DNA from: JAUNBG01 sp964442735
GTDB taxonomy: Bacteria > Planctomycetota > Planctomycetia > Pirellulales > Thermoguttaceae
Direction of reading: 5' to 3'
NCBI GenBank assembly: GCA_964442735.1
Contig: CAYUAP010000003.1
Location: 23,278-87,277, forward strand
Length of the DNA: 64,000 nucleotides
Below are positions 1-10,747 of this stretch, one piece after another. Within the stretch, counting starts at the first letter, position 1. Each line of letters opens with the position of its first letter. A program made the position numbers and the translations under genes. The notes beneath the pieces were generated by a model. That model was not told the DNA's origin. It did no database searches and saw only the letters and a program-made list of their open reading frames with translations.

Positions 1-1
1 C

Positions 2-3000
2 AATAAAGTGTATATTGGAAGTATTACTCAAATACATGATAAACCGTCTGGTATTCCTTTAATCCCCATTCGTGTGGAATCAACTTTAACCACAGTCGGT
101 TCCATTATGTATATTAGTTTGGCTTCTTCTCTGGCCAGTTCCATGAAAGAAGGATTTCCTTTGATTTATTTCGAATCCGGATTGGATGTCGTTGAAAGTA
201 AATTTACTTTAGACAGTACCGATTGGGAATTCTGTATTAGTACCGGAGAATATAACAATGGAACGATTACAGACTACAAAACACAATTTGGTGCTCTTCC
301 CGATTCTATTAGTAATGGAACAGTGATCGAAGACAACGCAGCTTATGCACAAATGTTGGTCTTTCACCTTATTACGAATAACAATGCCTACTCCATACGT
401 ATCGGAGATCTCTTCTTTACGACCCGGGACAACGCCTTTGAATGGATCGAAACCTATTATATTAATGGGACGGAAAGTATGATGACTCCATGGATCTATA
501 CTAATTATTATCTCGCAGAGGTCGGTTCTTCCGTGGATAATCCATTGATTTTGAATATGATTCATAACACCTCTTCAACGCAAATCGATAAAGTAAAAAA
601 TCATCTAATGATTCGATCCGAAACCGAATCGACAAAAAATTCCATTATGTCTATTATCGGAAGTGCCCCCACCGATTACAGTTATTTTCTCTTCTCCGGG
701 ACAGAAGCTTCCCGAACAGGGTCCGTTGTTGCCATGACCTCTTCCTTTACCTGGTCGGACGAAGGTGATTTTGAAATGTCCATAAATCATGCAGCAGTTA
801 TTCCGATGGATTCATCCGCTCTGGTAACCGTAAACGCAAACTCTTCCTTGACTCTTGGCGAAAATACGATCGATTCCGGTTATCTGACGATTAACGCAAA
901 TTATCAATATGCAAAACAGGGGGCCTATTATCTGGTTGAGGGATCTCTTGATGCTCCTGGTCAGTTGATTATTAATTCCAAAACAACGGTCAAAAATAAC
1001 AGGAATTCCTATAGCGAAGCAATCAATCTGAATCGAATGGCAGGCTGTGTCGTTGTTACCGGATACGGTGAATTAACTTTACGCGGTACAATTCAGGAAT
1101 GTCTCGGTACAACAGCCGGTGCTATTGTGATTAATTCTTCTAACGCAACTGTCACTATCGATGGTGGAAAAATCCTCGGCTGCAATTCAGGGATAGCCTC
1201 TTTTAATGGTCAGATTATTTCTGGAACAGTTTCTGGCGCCGGTGCTATATGGAATGCTTCCGGAGATATCACCAACGAAGGAAAAGTCTGGTTCTATCTT
1301 GATACGGATACAACCCATTCCAGTCCCATTTATTCCGAACTCGCCGGTAACGTTCATCAGGGTGATACTTTTACCATCTCCTCCGGAAGTCATGCGGGGA
1401 CATATGTCATTTCTGTTGATACTTCCGATAATATCACCTTTGTCAGGCAGGGTGACAGTTCCATAACCGGGATTGGTGTAACTACAAATGGCGGAACACT
1501 CTATATTCCCTGGGATAAAGCAACGATCGAACTCCCAAAATCGTTAATTCCTGATAATGAAGTGACTTGGTTCTATTACGCTGACGGTAGTTACATGGGC
1601 TCTAAATTCGGGCCCGTGGTTACTGGTGATACCGTTACTTTTTATAATTATGGCACGAACGTTTATGTGACCTATACTGTAACTAACAATTCCGGAATCA
1701 TTACCATTACAGGAAGTGATAGTTCCTCCGGAACCGGGCAGATTAGTCCCGTAGAATACTCCCTGTGGGGGACAGGAGGAACCATTACGATAAATGGAAC
1801 GGCGATGATTACTGAAAATAACGGACGATACGGAGGTATTTTCAATACAGGGACCATTAATATGAATGGTGGAACTTTTATTGATAATACAAATAACATC
1901 GTTTCTTCCACGTCCGATGTCAATTCCGACTCTATTACTCTAACTGGTGGCAACATTACAGTTGTTACCAGCGGTACCAATAAAACGATTACCATTATCG
2001 ATACATACGCATCTGTTATCGGAAGTAATGGAAGAACATATCCCGTGATCGAATCACGAAGCGATTCTCAGGTGGCCGGTATCATTACGATTGGTTCATA
2101 TAAATATAAATATAATTCGGCAACGTTGGTATTTACCTATAATCAGACAACTCCGAACCTCTCTTCCGCCGTGATTACCGTTGATACAGCCAATACCACA
2201 GTTCCCGATATTACAACCGCGATAGCCATCATCAGTGCTACGGGAATTAATACTGAACCGATTCGGGACAATATCGCCATTTGGCAAAGCGGAATTCTTA
2301 ATATGTCTGGCTCTGCCTATATCAATGATAGTAATATCGTCTACCTGGACGAATGTCAAGTTTTTACGATAACAGGAGAACTCAATACTTCCACCTATAC
2401 CAATGCCGGATCCTCCTTGAGTTATGATTCATGGAGTATGGAACCAATGACAATTCTCTATATCGTCGATATGACTGGAGTACCCTCCGATCAAAATATT
2501 ACCGAAGCAACTGCTCTGATGGAATCGGGAATTCTTCAGCATATTCGGACAAATGCTGTTGTTCAGGACGTTAATCGCACGACGAGTGTTCTGACACCGA
2601 ATATCGTTATCTCCTACGCGACCTTGACCTATTGGGAAAATTTTGATTCGTCCGATACCGTATCCTATCAGGATCCAACCACCTATCTCGGAGGAGATGT
2701 TGTTAGTACCATGACCTATTTCCAGGTAATGACGGCCTCTGGTGGAGACTTCATGATAAAGAATAATTATGCGTTCATCGGTTGGAATTCGAAGCAGGAT
2801 GGAACAGGAACCTGGTATCATCCCGGCGAGGCACTTTCGGAAAATATCACACTGACATCTTTGAGTACAATACTGTATGCGCAATGGTCCAATACCTATC
2901 TTTCAACTCTGGATGATGAAATCGTAACGGGCGATGGATATCGTTCTTTACGGGAAGCCTTGATTATTTCACAGTATTCGAACGACTTTTTCGATCATTT

Positions 3001-6000
3001 TATTACAATACAAACCGACTATACGAAATGGGAACAGTACTCCGGTAATACTGGCGATAATAAAAGCGGACAGGAGTGGACATGGGCCTTCCCTACGAAT
3101 TTAACCGTCTATTTGAGTTCGACTTATTCCGGACTGAATCAAGCATTAACGACGAATTCACTAGCTGATATTACCGCTGTTATGAATGAATATACGGGAA
3201 TTATCGGTGGAATAACACGTTACGCCGCGAAAAGTACGATTTTCACCAATGGCTCTCTCGTTTACGGATTTTATGGAGACACTGTTACCGGTTCAACACT
3301 TCAGGAAATATCTGTAGACAAACTGGATGGAACAAGTCTAACGTGCTATGTCATCAATACAAATGGAGAGATTACACTTTACAGCGATTCTACTGGAACG
3401 AATAAAGTCGCAAACGGAACGGCCTGGACCGATACAACACTCTTTCTTGAAAATGAAAATAACGAAAATTATACCTTTGCGGGTTCCGTTTCGGGGGCAG
3501 TTGTACTCGATAATGTTGTTGCCGTTGGTAATGCAACCTGTCAAATAACAACGGCGATTACCGGTGGATTTAATTACACCTCGTATTATGGAATTACCGG
3601 AATGACCGCTGTTACTACCGGTCTTAACCTGGATACATATGATTTAATTGTACAAACTCTAACGGGGACCGGACTCTATTACAGTGGCTCTGTTACTCTG
3701 TTTACCAATACCAACGGATTAACAATCGGATATGTCGAAAATGCGGTAACCACAAGTGGTTCCATTACACTAAAAGGCAACTCAACCAGTTATTATGTTA
3801 CTGTTTCCGGTTCGACTATAACTTTATGGACAGATAGTACCCAAACAACCAAACTGGCCTCGGGAAAAGTCTATTCCGATGAAACATTATTCTTCGCAAC
3901 AGACGATACCGATCAAACTGCCCCAATTCAAAAAAAATCGGGAGAGGTCACCGATAACGAATCCATTATATTTGACAATCTGGTTCAATGTACGATTGCT
4001 ATTGATACGTCAGGAAATATTACTTTTTCTTCCAATAGCGATACACGAACTCATAATATTATCATTGATGCTGGACAGGAATCAATAACAACGGAAACAG
4101 GATTTCGTCATTTAGTATTGTCCGTTACTAATGATATATTGAGTAATCCGGTCAAGATATCCGGTCTTCATTTCATTAATGGACGTGAAAAAAATGGTGG
4201 TTCCATTTATATTTCCGCAGGTAATATTACCTTCGAAAGCTGTAACTTTTATGATAATACCGCGTATACAAGCAACAGTTATGCTACAGGAGCTACAGGA
4301 AACGGAGGGGCTATTGCTAATATGGGTGGTACTCTGACACTTGCCTCCTACTCCAGTGTGGAAATTTCCGACTTCAATACGAATATCAGTAATCAAACGA
4401 ATCCTGATCGCATTAATGCACGTCTGGGAGGGGCCATATTCAATACATCGACATGTTCTATAACCGACTCCTATTGTTCCTGGCTGAACGTTAGTTGGTG
4501 TGGGGGCGCTCTTTATAATAAATATATCGGAACTCTCAACAGTGACGGACTTTTGGATGGGACACTGGCATCCATGTCGATTACAAACTCTACTATATTC
4601 CATAATACTGCTGACTACGGTGGTGGTATTGCTAATTATGGAATAATGACGATAGAAAAGTCGAAAACGTCTTCATCATCACTCCTGAATACGATTCTTT
4701 ATAACCAGGCCAATTACAATGGGGGGGGAATACTTAATGGATATATGTTGACGACGACAGGAATTCAGAATTCTCTCACTATAGGCGATATTTCAATTTC
4801 CCACAATAATGCTCTTGGAAACGGTACCTCGGATATTAAAATACTTAACGGCGGTTTCGGCGGAGGTGTTATTAATGGTTCCATTATGACAATTCAAGGA
4901 ACTATCTTTTCACAGAACAATGCAACCATTAATGGTGGAGGAATTAGTAATACAAGAGCTTCATCTGTTTATGGAACTGGTTTCAGTACCGAAGCTTATG
5001 GTGTTTTACTCATTCAGGACAACGAAAACAGTGTCTATACAATCTTTAATCTGAATACCGCAACAGAATGTGGAGGAGGAATCGGCAATTGGGGCCATTT
5101 AACGATTCAAGGACAGACCAGTTTCGTCTCGAATACAGCCGCCCTGGGAGATCAGATTTACAATGCCGGTATTTATACGTCCAATACAAACGCGATTGTA
5201 CCTGCGGCACTTGTCAATACAAACTCCATTATTTCTGTTTTTGCGTCAGCTCTATCAACACGACAAATTTCTGAATTTGCAAGTATGAACGACAATATTG
5301 ATCTTTTAGTCAAATTCGAGGATGAAGATTATGAAAATCTTGGTCCGGCTAATTCGATAACTCCAGCTTCATTAAATTTAGAAGAAGGAACACATTACTT
5401 TTCTTGTATTCTGGCTGCTGATTCTGTCAAAACGGAAGAAATTCCTTTTTATATAACGATTCTACCCGAAACAAAAAATGAAGAAAATTCGGCTTCCGTT
5501 TCGGTGAATAAAAGTTCCTACTATGACGATACGGTGGTTAAACTGAATATAACTGCGAATTTTTCCGAAAAAAACAGATCTGGATACCGATGGACCATTC
5601 ATTGGGGAGATGAAAAAATGGATTGTTACGATGGTGATGCGAACATACTCTTTAATCAATCCAATTCCATTTCGCTCCTGCATTACTATTTGCCGCAGAA
5701 CGAAACAAAAGTCTATGATATTACCTTGGAAATATTGGACTGCATAGGAGAAGGTGGAGAACACTTTTATTACCTTGGTTCACACCAGGTTCCAGCTTCT
5801 TTACTGAATAATGAAATATTTTCCATCAATTCCATTCAAGAATGTACAATATCAGAAATGGTATCAAGCTCAAGTGTTGTTTCCCGCGACCTCGATATTT
5901 TTACCAGAGAAATCGGAGTAATTTACAATCGTCATCTATTTCAGAACGATATAACTCGAATGATATCTCGAAAAGATATTATTGATAATATATACAATAG

Positions 6001-6184
6001 TGATGCAGAAAACTTTTTGCGGTCGGAACAAAATACATTGATAAACATTTGGGAACAATATCCTGAAGAAGCGAGTTCCATATTGGATTTACCAGAAATT
6101 GACTTCATGACAAAAGATGTTTCTGATTATTATGAAAACATTTTCGAAGAATATTTTCCAGATATATTCAAACGAACTCTATAA
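2..6184 (+). CDS. Giant secreted repeat protein, 5' end outside window
   Basis: The frame is open from the first bases, so the gene starts upstream and its signal peptide is not visible. About 2,060 residues are present, rich in Thr, Ser, Asn and Gly as in beta-helix surface proteins. Around residues 877-963 lies an InlB/Listeria-Bacteroides-type repeat (FIGWN, then DGTGTWYHPGE, ending LYAQW). At about 975-985 is RSLREAL, the SLREA-type motif of planctomycete surface proteins. Residues about 1080-1330 hold two diverged copies of a roughly 140-residue unit (SDSTGTNKVANG and TDSTQTTKLASG). Residues about 1430-1715 carry GGAIFN, GGGIAN, GGGILNG, GGGISN and GGGIGN motifs like chlamydial Pmp or pectin-lyase-fold repeats. 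About 1830-1920 resembles a PKD domain (IHWGD). The last 130 residues are acidic and helical, with no recognised anchor or dockerin. Role inferred as cell-surface adhesion or S-layer-like; no enzyme site seen. Confidence 0.75.
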   Translation, partial: NKVYIGSITQIHDKPSGIPLIPIRVESTLTTVGSIMYISLASSLASSMKEGFPLIYFESGLDVVESKFTLDSTDWEFCISTGEYNNGTITDYKTQFGALPDSISNGTVIEDNAAYAQMLVFHLITNNNAYSIRIGDLFFTTRDNAFEWIETYYINGTESMMTPWIYTNYYLAEVGSSVDNPLILNMIHNTSSTQIDKVKNHLMIRSETESTKNSIMSIIGSAPTDYSYFLFSGTEASRTGSVVAMTSSFTWSDEGDFEMSINHAAVIPMDSSALVTVNANSSLTLGENTIDSGYLTINANYQYAKQGAYYLVEGSLDAPGQLIINSKTTVKNNRNSYSEAINLNRMAGCVVVTGYGELTLRGTIQECLGTTAGAIVINSSNATVTIDGGKILGCNSGIASFNGQIISGTVSGAGAIWNASGDITNEGKVWFYLDTDTTHSSPIYSELAGNVHQGDTFTISSGSHAGTYVISVDTSDNITFVRQGDSSITGIGVTTNGGTLYIPWDKATIELPKSLIPDNEVTWFYYADGSYMGSKFGPVVTGDTVTFYNYGTNVYVTYTVTNNSGIITITGSDSSSGTGQISPVEYSLWGTGGTITINGTAMITENNGRYGGIFNTGTINMNGGTFIDNTNNIVSSTSDVNSDSITLTGGNITVVTSGTNKTITIIDTYASVIGSNGRTYPVIESRSDSQVAGIITIGSYKYKYNSATLVFTYNQTTPNLSSAVITVDTANTTVPDITTAIAIISATGINTEPIRDNIAIWQSGILNMSGSAYINDSNIVYLDECQVFTITGELNTSTYTNAGSSLSYDSWSMEPMTILYIVDMTGVPSDQNITEATALMESGILQHIRTNAVVQDVNRTTSVLTPNIVISYATLTYWENFDSSDTVSYQDPTTYLGGDVVSTMTYFQVMTASGGDFMIKNNYAFIGWNSKQDGTGTWYHPGEALSENITLTSLSTILYAQWSNTYLSTLDDEIVTGDGYRSLREALIISQYSNDFFDHFITIQTDYTKWEQYSGNTGDNKSGQEWTWAFPTNLTVYLSSTYSGLNQALTTNSLADITAVMNEYTGIIGGITRYAAKSTIFTNGSLVYGFYGDTVTGSTLQEISVDKLDGTSLTCYVINTNGEITLYSDSTGTNKVANGTAWTDTTLFLENENNENYTFAGSVSGAVVLDNVVAVGNATCQITTAITGGFNYTSYYGITGMTAVTTGLNLDTYDLIVQTLTGTGLYYSGSVTLFTNTNGLTIGYVENAVTTSGSITLKGNSTSYYVTVSGSTITLWTDSTQTTKLASGKVYSDETLFFATDDTDQTAPIQKKSGEVTDNESIIFDNLVQCTIAIDTSGNITFSSNSDTRTHNIIIDAGQESITTETGFRHLVLSVTNDILSNPVKISGLHFINGREKNGGSIYISAGNITFESCNFYDNTAYTSNSYATGATGNGGAIANMGGTLTLASYSSVEISDFNTNISNQTNPDRINARLGGAIFNTSTCSITDSYCSWLNVSWCGGALYNKYIGTLNSDGLLDGTLASMSITNSTIFHNTADYGGGIANYGIMTIEKSKTSSSSLLNTILYNQANYNGGGILNGYMLTTTGIQNSLTIGDISISHNNALGNGTSDIKILNGGFGGGVINGSIMTIQGTIFSQNNATINGGGISNTRASSVYGTGFSTEAYGVLLIQDNENSVYTIFNLNTATECGGGIGNWGHLTIQGQTSFVSNTAALGDQIYNAGIYTSNTNAIVPAALVNTNSIISVFASALSTRQISEFASMNDNIDLLVKFEDEDYENLGPANSITPASLNLEEGTHYFSCILAADSVKTEEIPFYITILPETKNEENSASVSVNKSSYYDDTVVKLNITANFSEKNRSGYRWTIHWGDEKMDCYDGDANILFNQSNSISLLHYYLPQNETKVYDITLEILDCIGEGGEHFYYLGSHQVPASLLNNEIFSINSIQECTISEMVSSSSVVSRDLDIFTREIGVIYNRHLFQNDITRMISRKDIIDNIYNSDAENFLRSEQNTLINIWEQYPEEASSILDLPEIDFMTKDVSDYYENIFEEYFPDIFKRTL

Positions 6185-6706
6185 AAGAGAGAAAGGTGAA
6201 CTTTTGAAATGAATAGTATTTGAACCATAGATACAATAAAAATGGAATACCGGATTCTTCATGTTCGGTCAAATGACAAAAGTCATTTCCCGTATATCGT
6301 ATCCATAACTTCAATATTTTACATACGTTACTATACAGGTTTAAGAACATCCTTTTATTTATGATATACGTTCGTTATTTCAACATAAACGAACGTTTGT
6401 ATTCATAAATACAAAAAAACACGTCTAAAATCTAAAGTAGACGGAACTCAATGTCTTCCGGGGAGAAATGATCGAAGAAATAAAGTTCACCGAACTTGTT
6501 GTACGATGAAAAAAATGGATTTCTTTCAATCTCCCCGCTTTTAATTGCAGACATTCTCTTTAGCTTTAAAATATTCCAATTGATGGAGGGGATTTTCAGA
6601 AAAATTTCCCATCACCTTCTACTCGAAAACTTTTTAGTGGTAACGATGATTCCTTTTTCAAGATTGATCCGTTTACAATACAACCATTCAAAATAAATCT
6701 TTTGAG
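6185..6706. other. Intergenic region with one perfect inverted repeat
   Basis: No convincing gene is seen in 522 bases between the giant protein and the end of hisG. The only clear structure is a 9-bp perfect inverted repeat, 6368-6376 (acgttcgtt) and 6388-6396 (aacgaacgt), with an 11-base loop. No T run follows, so it could be a protein-binding site as easily as a terminator. Confidence 0.5.
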
Positions 6707-7588
6707 TTAGTCGATAATTTTATTAATTTTATATTCAATAATACCGCAAGCCCCGGCCGCTTTTAATTGCGGAATCAAGGTACGAACAGTACTCGACTTC
6801 ATAATAGTAACAAGATCAAGCCAATCGGGATCGGACAGTTCGGAAATCGTCGGTTTTTGCAAGGCTGGCAGAATATTCAAAACAGCCTGTAAATTTTTAC
6901 GTTGAACATTCATCATCATGGCGACCATGCCTTCTGCGGCCATAGTCGCACGGAGCATTAGAACGATATCTTCGATTTTCTTTTTCTTCCAGGGATCCTG
7001 AAATGCAGTTTTATTGGCTATAAATCGTGTCGTACTCTGAAGTATTTCATCGACAATACGTAAATTATTGGCGCGAAGAGAATTACCTGTTTCGGTAACT
7101 TCGACAATAGCATCAGCTAGTTTCGGTGGCTTCACTTCTGTAGCCCCCCAACTGAATTCGACATTTGCCTTAACACCATGTTTTGCCAAATATTGTTGTG
7201 TCAGACCGACCGCTTCGGTCGCTATACGTTTTCCTGCCAGATCCTTTACCGATTGTACTGGTGAATTTTCCGGGACACAGAGAACCCAACGAACAGGATT
7301 ACGACTAACCTTGGAAAAACGAAGTTCTTCCACCTCAATGACATCGGCTCCGGTTTCGACGATCCAGTCATGCCCGGTCAAACCAGCGTCCAAAACACCA
7401 TTTTCAACATAACGTGCCATTTCCTGGGCCCGTATCAACATACATTCAATTTCTTCGTCATTGATTGTTGGAAAATAGCTTCGTTTCTCTACTGTTATAT
7501 TAAAGCCACTATTACAGAATAATTCTATCGTTGCTTCCTGTAAACTACCTGCCGGAATACCTAATTTTAATATGTTACCGTTTGCCAT
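6707..7588 (-). CDS. hisG: ATP phosphoribosyltransferase, long form
   Basis: Catalyses the first step of histidine biosynthesis, joining ATP and PRPP to give phosphoribosyl-ATP in the cytoplasm. At 293 residues it is the long HisG form with a C-terminal ACT-like regulatory domain (about residues 215-290), which normally gives histidine feedback inhibition and does not need HisZ. The N-terminal periplasmic-binding-protein-like fold begins LKLGIPAGSLQEAT; LDAGLTGHDWI and the PRPP-binding segment DAIVEVTETGNSLRANNLRI are conserved. It stands alone, with no other his gene in the window. A TTGACG-16-TATAAT promoter lies about 160 bases upstream on the same strand. Confidence 0.95.
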   Translation of the reverse strand: MANGNILKLGIPAGSLQEATIELFCNSGFNITVEKRSYFPTINDEEIECMLIRAQEMARYVENGVLDAGLTGHDWIVETGADVIEVEELRFSKVSRNPVRWVLCVPENSPVQSVKDLAGKRIATEAVGLTQQYLAKHGVKANVEFSWGATEVKPPKLADAIVEVTETGNSLRANNLRIVDEILQSTTRFIANKTAFQDPWKKKKIEDIVLMLRATMAAEGMVAMMMNVQRKNLQAVLNILPALQKPTISELSDPDWLDLVTIMKSSTVRTLIPQLKAAGACGIIEYKINKIID

Positions 7589-8011
7589 GAATCTTTTCTA
7601 ATTTATCCTTAATTTATCTGTTCCTAATCGAATTCACAATAGAAATGTTCAAAAAACAAAAAACACTCAAGAGAACCACCGCTTTCCAGGTCTGTTTTCA
7701 ATGGGTTTTTATAAACACCTCTCCTGTATTATTTACTCCATACAAAACATTATAAATCAGGATAAAAAAACGTCAACCTTGTCATTTTTTACTTAACGAT
7801 TATGATGATGAAATAATTTTAATCTTTTGCACTCATTTTTTTTAATACAATCATTACAATTCAACATTAATTTTTAATAAATGTTAATTAAGTTCTAGAC
7901 AAAGAGAATAAATTGGATTATAGTATTGGAAGATGAAACATTCCTTTTAGGTTAGTTTTCATACACTGGGGTTTTTATCTTTTGACACATAACAGTAAAA
8001 GAGTAGAATAA
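7589..8011. other. Divergent intergenic region, hisG / glycosyltransferase
   Basis: A/T-rich region of 423 bases between divergently transcribed genes. It holds the hisG promoter and, at its right end, a promoter-like pair for the plus-strand gene: TTGACA at 7982-7987 and TAGAAT at 8004-8009, spaced 16. If that pair is used, transcription starts almost on the ATG (8012 or 8018), implying leaderless translation. No other gene or RNA was recognised. Confidence 0.45.
7749..7776 (-). promoter_or_regulatory. Sigma70-type promoter for hisG
   Basis: On the minus strand the -35 is TTGACG (7771-7776) and the -10 is TATAAT (7749-7754), 16 bases apart. This would give a leader of about 150 bases before the hisG ATG. 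No histidine-codon-rich leader peptide or T-box was recognised in that leader. Confidence 0.6.
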
Positions 8012-9220
8012 ATGTACATGATTATTATTTTAGGATTACAGACAATTTTATTACCTTTTATATTATGGTTGATTCTATTATTTTTTTCCGGACTTTTTCC
8101 ATGTCGAAATCAACACGATGAAACGAAAATGCCGTTGCGGTTTGCCATTATGATCTGCGCGCGAAATGAAGAAACTGTTATTGCCAATATCCTAACCAGT
8201 CTTCAAAAACAGAACTACGGTCCCGATTGTTACCAGGTTTTCCTTGTAGCACATAATTGTAATGATCGAACGGTTGAAATTGCGCGCCAATATAACGTGA
8301 ATATACTTGAGAGGATAGCGCCGGAAGAAAAAAGCAAGGGACATGCGTTAAAATATGGTATTTCACAACTGATAACGAATTATTCTGATGCCTTCGATGC
8401 TGTCTGTTTTTTTGATGCGGACAATATCCCCACCTCCAATTTTTTAAAGGAAATTAATTCCGTTTTATCACAGGGAGAAGCCGTTGTCGGTCAGCGCCTT
8501 GCCTTGAATCCCCATGAATCGTGTGTAACCGAGATGTTTGCCGTTCACTGGATGCTTGTCAATCGAATACATATTGCGGCACGTCATAATTTGGGCTTTT
8601 CCTGTTTTGTTCAAGGAACTGGATTTGCTGTTCCCCTAGCCTGTTTTCAGCCAAATGGCTGGCAGACAACGACCCTGACCGAGGATTTTGAATTCTCTAT
8701 TAAACATGCCTTGGCTGGATATAGGATCCGTTACGTTCCGGAGGCGCTTTTTTACGATGAACAACCCGTTACATGCCGTGACTGGTACTGTCAGCTTCAA
8801 CGATGGGTTTATGGCGCAAAACAAGGAATCTGTTTTGTCCCGGAAATTCTCCGTTCCTGTTGGTCAGGACATTGGCGAATGTTGGACCTGTTATGGAATA
8901 CCTGTGGTCTTCCGGTCAGTTGTTCTGTCTTCTTGTTGACGACCTTGGTTACTATTCTCTTTTTATGCTTGGGACAAGAGACAAAAACCGTTCTGACTGC
9001 TAGTTCTATCGGTCTTCTTCTTTCTCTCTTTGGTATTTTTCTGACAGGCTGTGTCAGTATCATATTTGCGCGTTGTTCTCCGTTGCGTTATCTTCGTGGA
9101 CTCTTGATGTATCCATTGTTTTCTTTAATGGTCATTTATCTCTTTATTGTCACCCTCTTTCAACAAAAAGGAAAATGGCATGCGATCAAGCATAAAGGCA
9201 ATCAAAAAAACAAAATGTAA
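8012..9220 (+). CDS. Membrane glycosyltransferase family 2
   Basis: A 402-residue processive-type GT2 enzyme of the IcaA/PgaC/BcsA-like group, expected in the cytoplasmic membrane to move a sugar from a nucleotide donor to a surface glycan. An N-terminal membrane segment (about residues 3-27) is followed by the GT-A domain with ARNEE (nucleotide binding), NDRT, CFFDADN (DxD metal site), TEDFEF (catalytic Asp) and QLQRW (Q..RW acceptor/processivity motif). Two or three membrane helices close the protein (about 305-330, 338-365, 370-390). The start is ATG 8012; ATG 8018 is possible. It precedes the heptose-type operon by 140 bases, so a link to glycan assembly is likely, but the donor and product cannot be read from sequence. 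Confidence 0.85.
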   Translation: MYMIIILGLQTILLPFILWLILLFFSGLFPCRNQHDETKMPLRFAIMICARNEETVIANILTSLQKQNYGPDCYQVFLVAHNCNDRTVEIARQYNVNILERIAPEEKSKGHALKYGISQLITNYSDAFDAVCFFDADNIPTSNFLKEINSVLSQGEAVVGQRLALNPHESCVTEMFAVHWMLVNRIHIAARHNLGFSCFVQGTGFAVPLACFQPNGWQTTTLTEDFEFSIKHALAGYRIRYVPEALFYDEQPVTCRDWYCQLQRWVYGAKQGICFVPEILRSCWSGHWRMLDLLWNTCGLPVSCSVFLLTTLVTILFLCLGQETKTVLTASSIGLLLSLFGIFLTGCVSIIFARCSPLRYLRGLLMYPLFSLMVIYLFIVTLFQQKGKWHAIKHKGNQKNKM

Positions 9221-9247
9221 TGTTAAGAAGAGCCTGTTATGAATGAA

Positions 9248-9276
9248 TTGACATAGAAGTTATCCTCGGTTATAAT
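9248..9276 (+). promoter_or_regulatory. Perfect-consensus sigma70 promoter
   Basis: TTGACA at 9248-9253 and TATAAT at 9271-9276 are separated by exactly 17 bases, the textbook optimum. It lies 84 bases before the isomerase/phosphatase start (9360), between the glycosyltransferase and the sugar operon, and so makes that operon an independent, probably strong transcription unit. Confidence 0.8.
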
Positions 9277-9359
9277 ATAATGAATACTCTCAACGTACAA
9301 ACGGGAATATTATATTATGATTGATAATTAGATCAAAAAAGGAGATAAAACAGATAAAA

Positions 9360-10733
9360 ATGTCCAACGGAGCTGATTTTTTACATTCCTACGCCAAGGC
9401 GGTTGCCAATAACCTGCTCAAAACCGATTTCGAAACCCTTGACACAATTGTTGAACTGATTAAAAGAACCAAGAAAACAGGTAATCGTATTTATATTGCC
9501 GGAAACGGTGGTAGTGCGGCAACGGCATCCCATATGGCCAACGACCTGGTCAAGGGCGCTCGTGTTTGCGGACGTGAAGGATTTCGCGCTATTTGCCTCA
9601 ACGACAGTACACCTATTGTTACCTGCCTGGCTAATGATTTCTGTTACGATGATATTTATTCCATACAATTAAAGACCTATGCGCAAAAGGGAGATCTGTT
9701 TATCGTTTTTAGCGGTAGTGGAAATTCTCCTAACATAGTCAATGGCTCTAAAATGGCTCGGGAAATGGGACTGACAACTATTGCCTTTGGTGGACGTGAC
9801 GGTGGAAAACTGCGGAATATCTGCGACTATATTTTGATCGCCCCCACTAATTCCATGGAGCAGTTGGAAGATATGCACCTGCTCTACGAACATGCTATTG
9901 TCTCCCTGCTTCAAAAAGATCTGCCTGACCTGTTCGATATAGAGACTATTCGTTATGCGGATATTAAACGTACCTTTAAAGTGGCTTTATTCGATTTCGA
10001 TGGTACGTTGAGTCTGATTCGCGAAGGTTGGCAGAATGTTATGATCCCCTATTTTTGTGAAGAACTCCGAAAATACTCCTCCAATATAGAGGAAATTGAA
10101 TCGACGGTTCGTGACTTCGTTGATCGTATTACCGGTAAACAGACAATTTATCAGTGTATTCAACTGGTTGAGGAGATTAAAAAGCGTAAAGGAACGCCAC
10201 TGGATCCCCTTGATTACAAACGAGAATACCTCTGTCGCCTGAATGATCATATAGGGGACCGTCTTCGTGCACTTCGAAAAAATGAGGCCGATCCGGACGA
10301 CTATCTGGTTCCTGGAGCTCGCGCGTTTTTGGAGCAATTAAAGGAGAAGGGAATTATTCTCTATCTGGCTAGTGGAACCGATGAAAATTTCGTTCTGGAC
10401 GAAGCTTCCCTGTTAAAAGTGGCTGACTATTTCGATGGTGGACTCTACGGAGCCCAGGACAATTATAAAACCTTCTCGAAGGAATTGGTCATTAGGCGCC
10501 TCATTGAAATCAATGATCTCAAGGGAGGTGAATTACTCGGTTTTGGAGACGGGTTCGTTGAAATTGAAAATGTCCGTCAAGTGAATGGTTATGCGGTCGG
10601 CGTAGCTACAAACGAGATCGAGCGGAAAGGTATTAATACTTGGAAGAGAAATCGATTGTTGGAAGCAGGAGCCGATATTATCATTCCTGATTTCAGTGAT
10701 CCGGAACGTCTAATCCGCTATTTATTACCATAA
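9360..10733 (+). CDS. Phosphoheptose isomerase (SIS) fused to HAD phosphatase
   Basis: A two-domain enzyme of 457 residues. Residues about 1-200 are a SIS domain of the GmhA type (YIAGNGGSAATASHMANDLVKGAR, FSGSGNSPNI, E in the late helix LLYEHAI), predicted to interconvert sedoheptulose 7-phosphate and a heptose 7-phosphate. Residues about 215-457 are a HAD hydrolase with DFDGTL (nucleophile motif), ASGT (motif II), a Lys in TFSKE (motif III) and GDGFVEIE (motif IV). GmhA and a phosphatase act on either side of the kinase step in heptose activation, so the fusion makes pathway sense, although this HAD is not the usual GmhB. An upstream in-frame TTG at 9321 exists; ATG 9360 was preferred because GmhA homology begins there and aaggag lies at 9339-9344. 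The next gene starts 14 bases downstream. Confidence 0.85.
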   Translation: MSNGADFLHSYAKAVANNLLKTDFETLDTIVELIKRTKKTGNRIYIAGNGGSAATASHMANDLVKGARVCGREGFRAICLNDSTPIVTCLANDFCYDDIYSIQLKTYAQKGDLFIVFSGSGNSPNIVNGSKMAREMGLTTIAFGGRDGGKLRNICDYILIAPTNSMEQLEDMHLLYEHAIVSLLQKDLPDLFDIETIRYADIKRTFKVALFDFDGTLSLIREGWQNVMIPYFCEELRKYSSNIEEIESTVRDFVDRITGKQTIYQCIQLVEEIKKRKGTPLDPLDYKREYLCRLNDHIGDRLRALRKNEADPDDYLVPGARAFLEQLKEKGIILYLASGTDENFVLDEASLLKVADYFDGGLYGAQDNYKTFSKELVIRRLIEINDLKGGELLGFGDGFVEIENVRQVNGYAVGVATNEIERKGINTWKRNRLLEAGADIIIPDFSDPERLIRYLLP

Positions 10734-10747
10734 ACGGAGGATATTTC

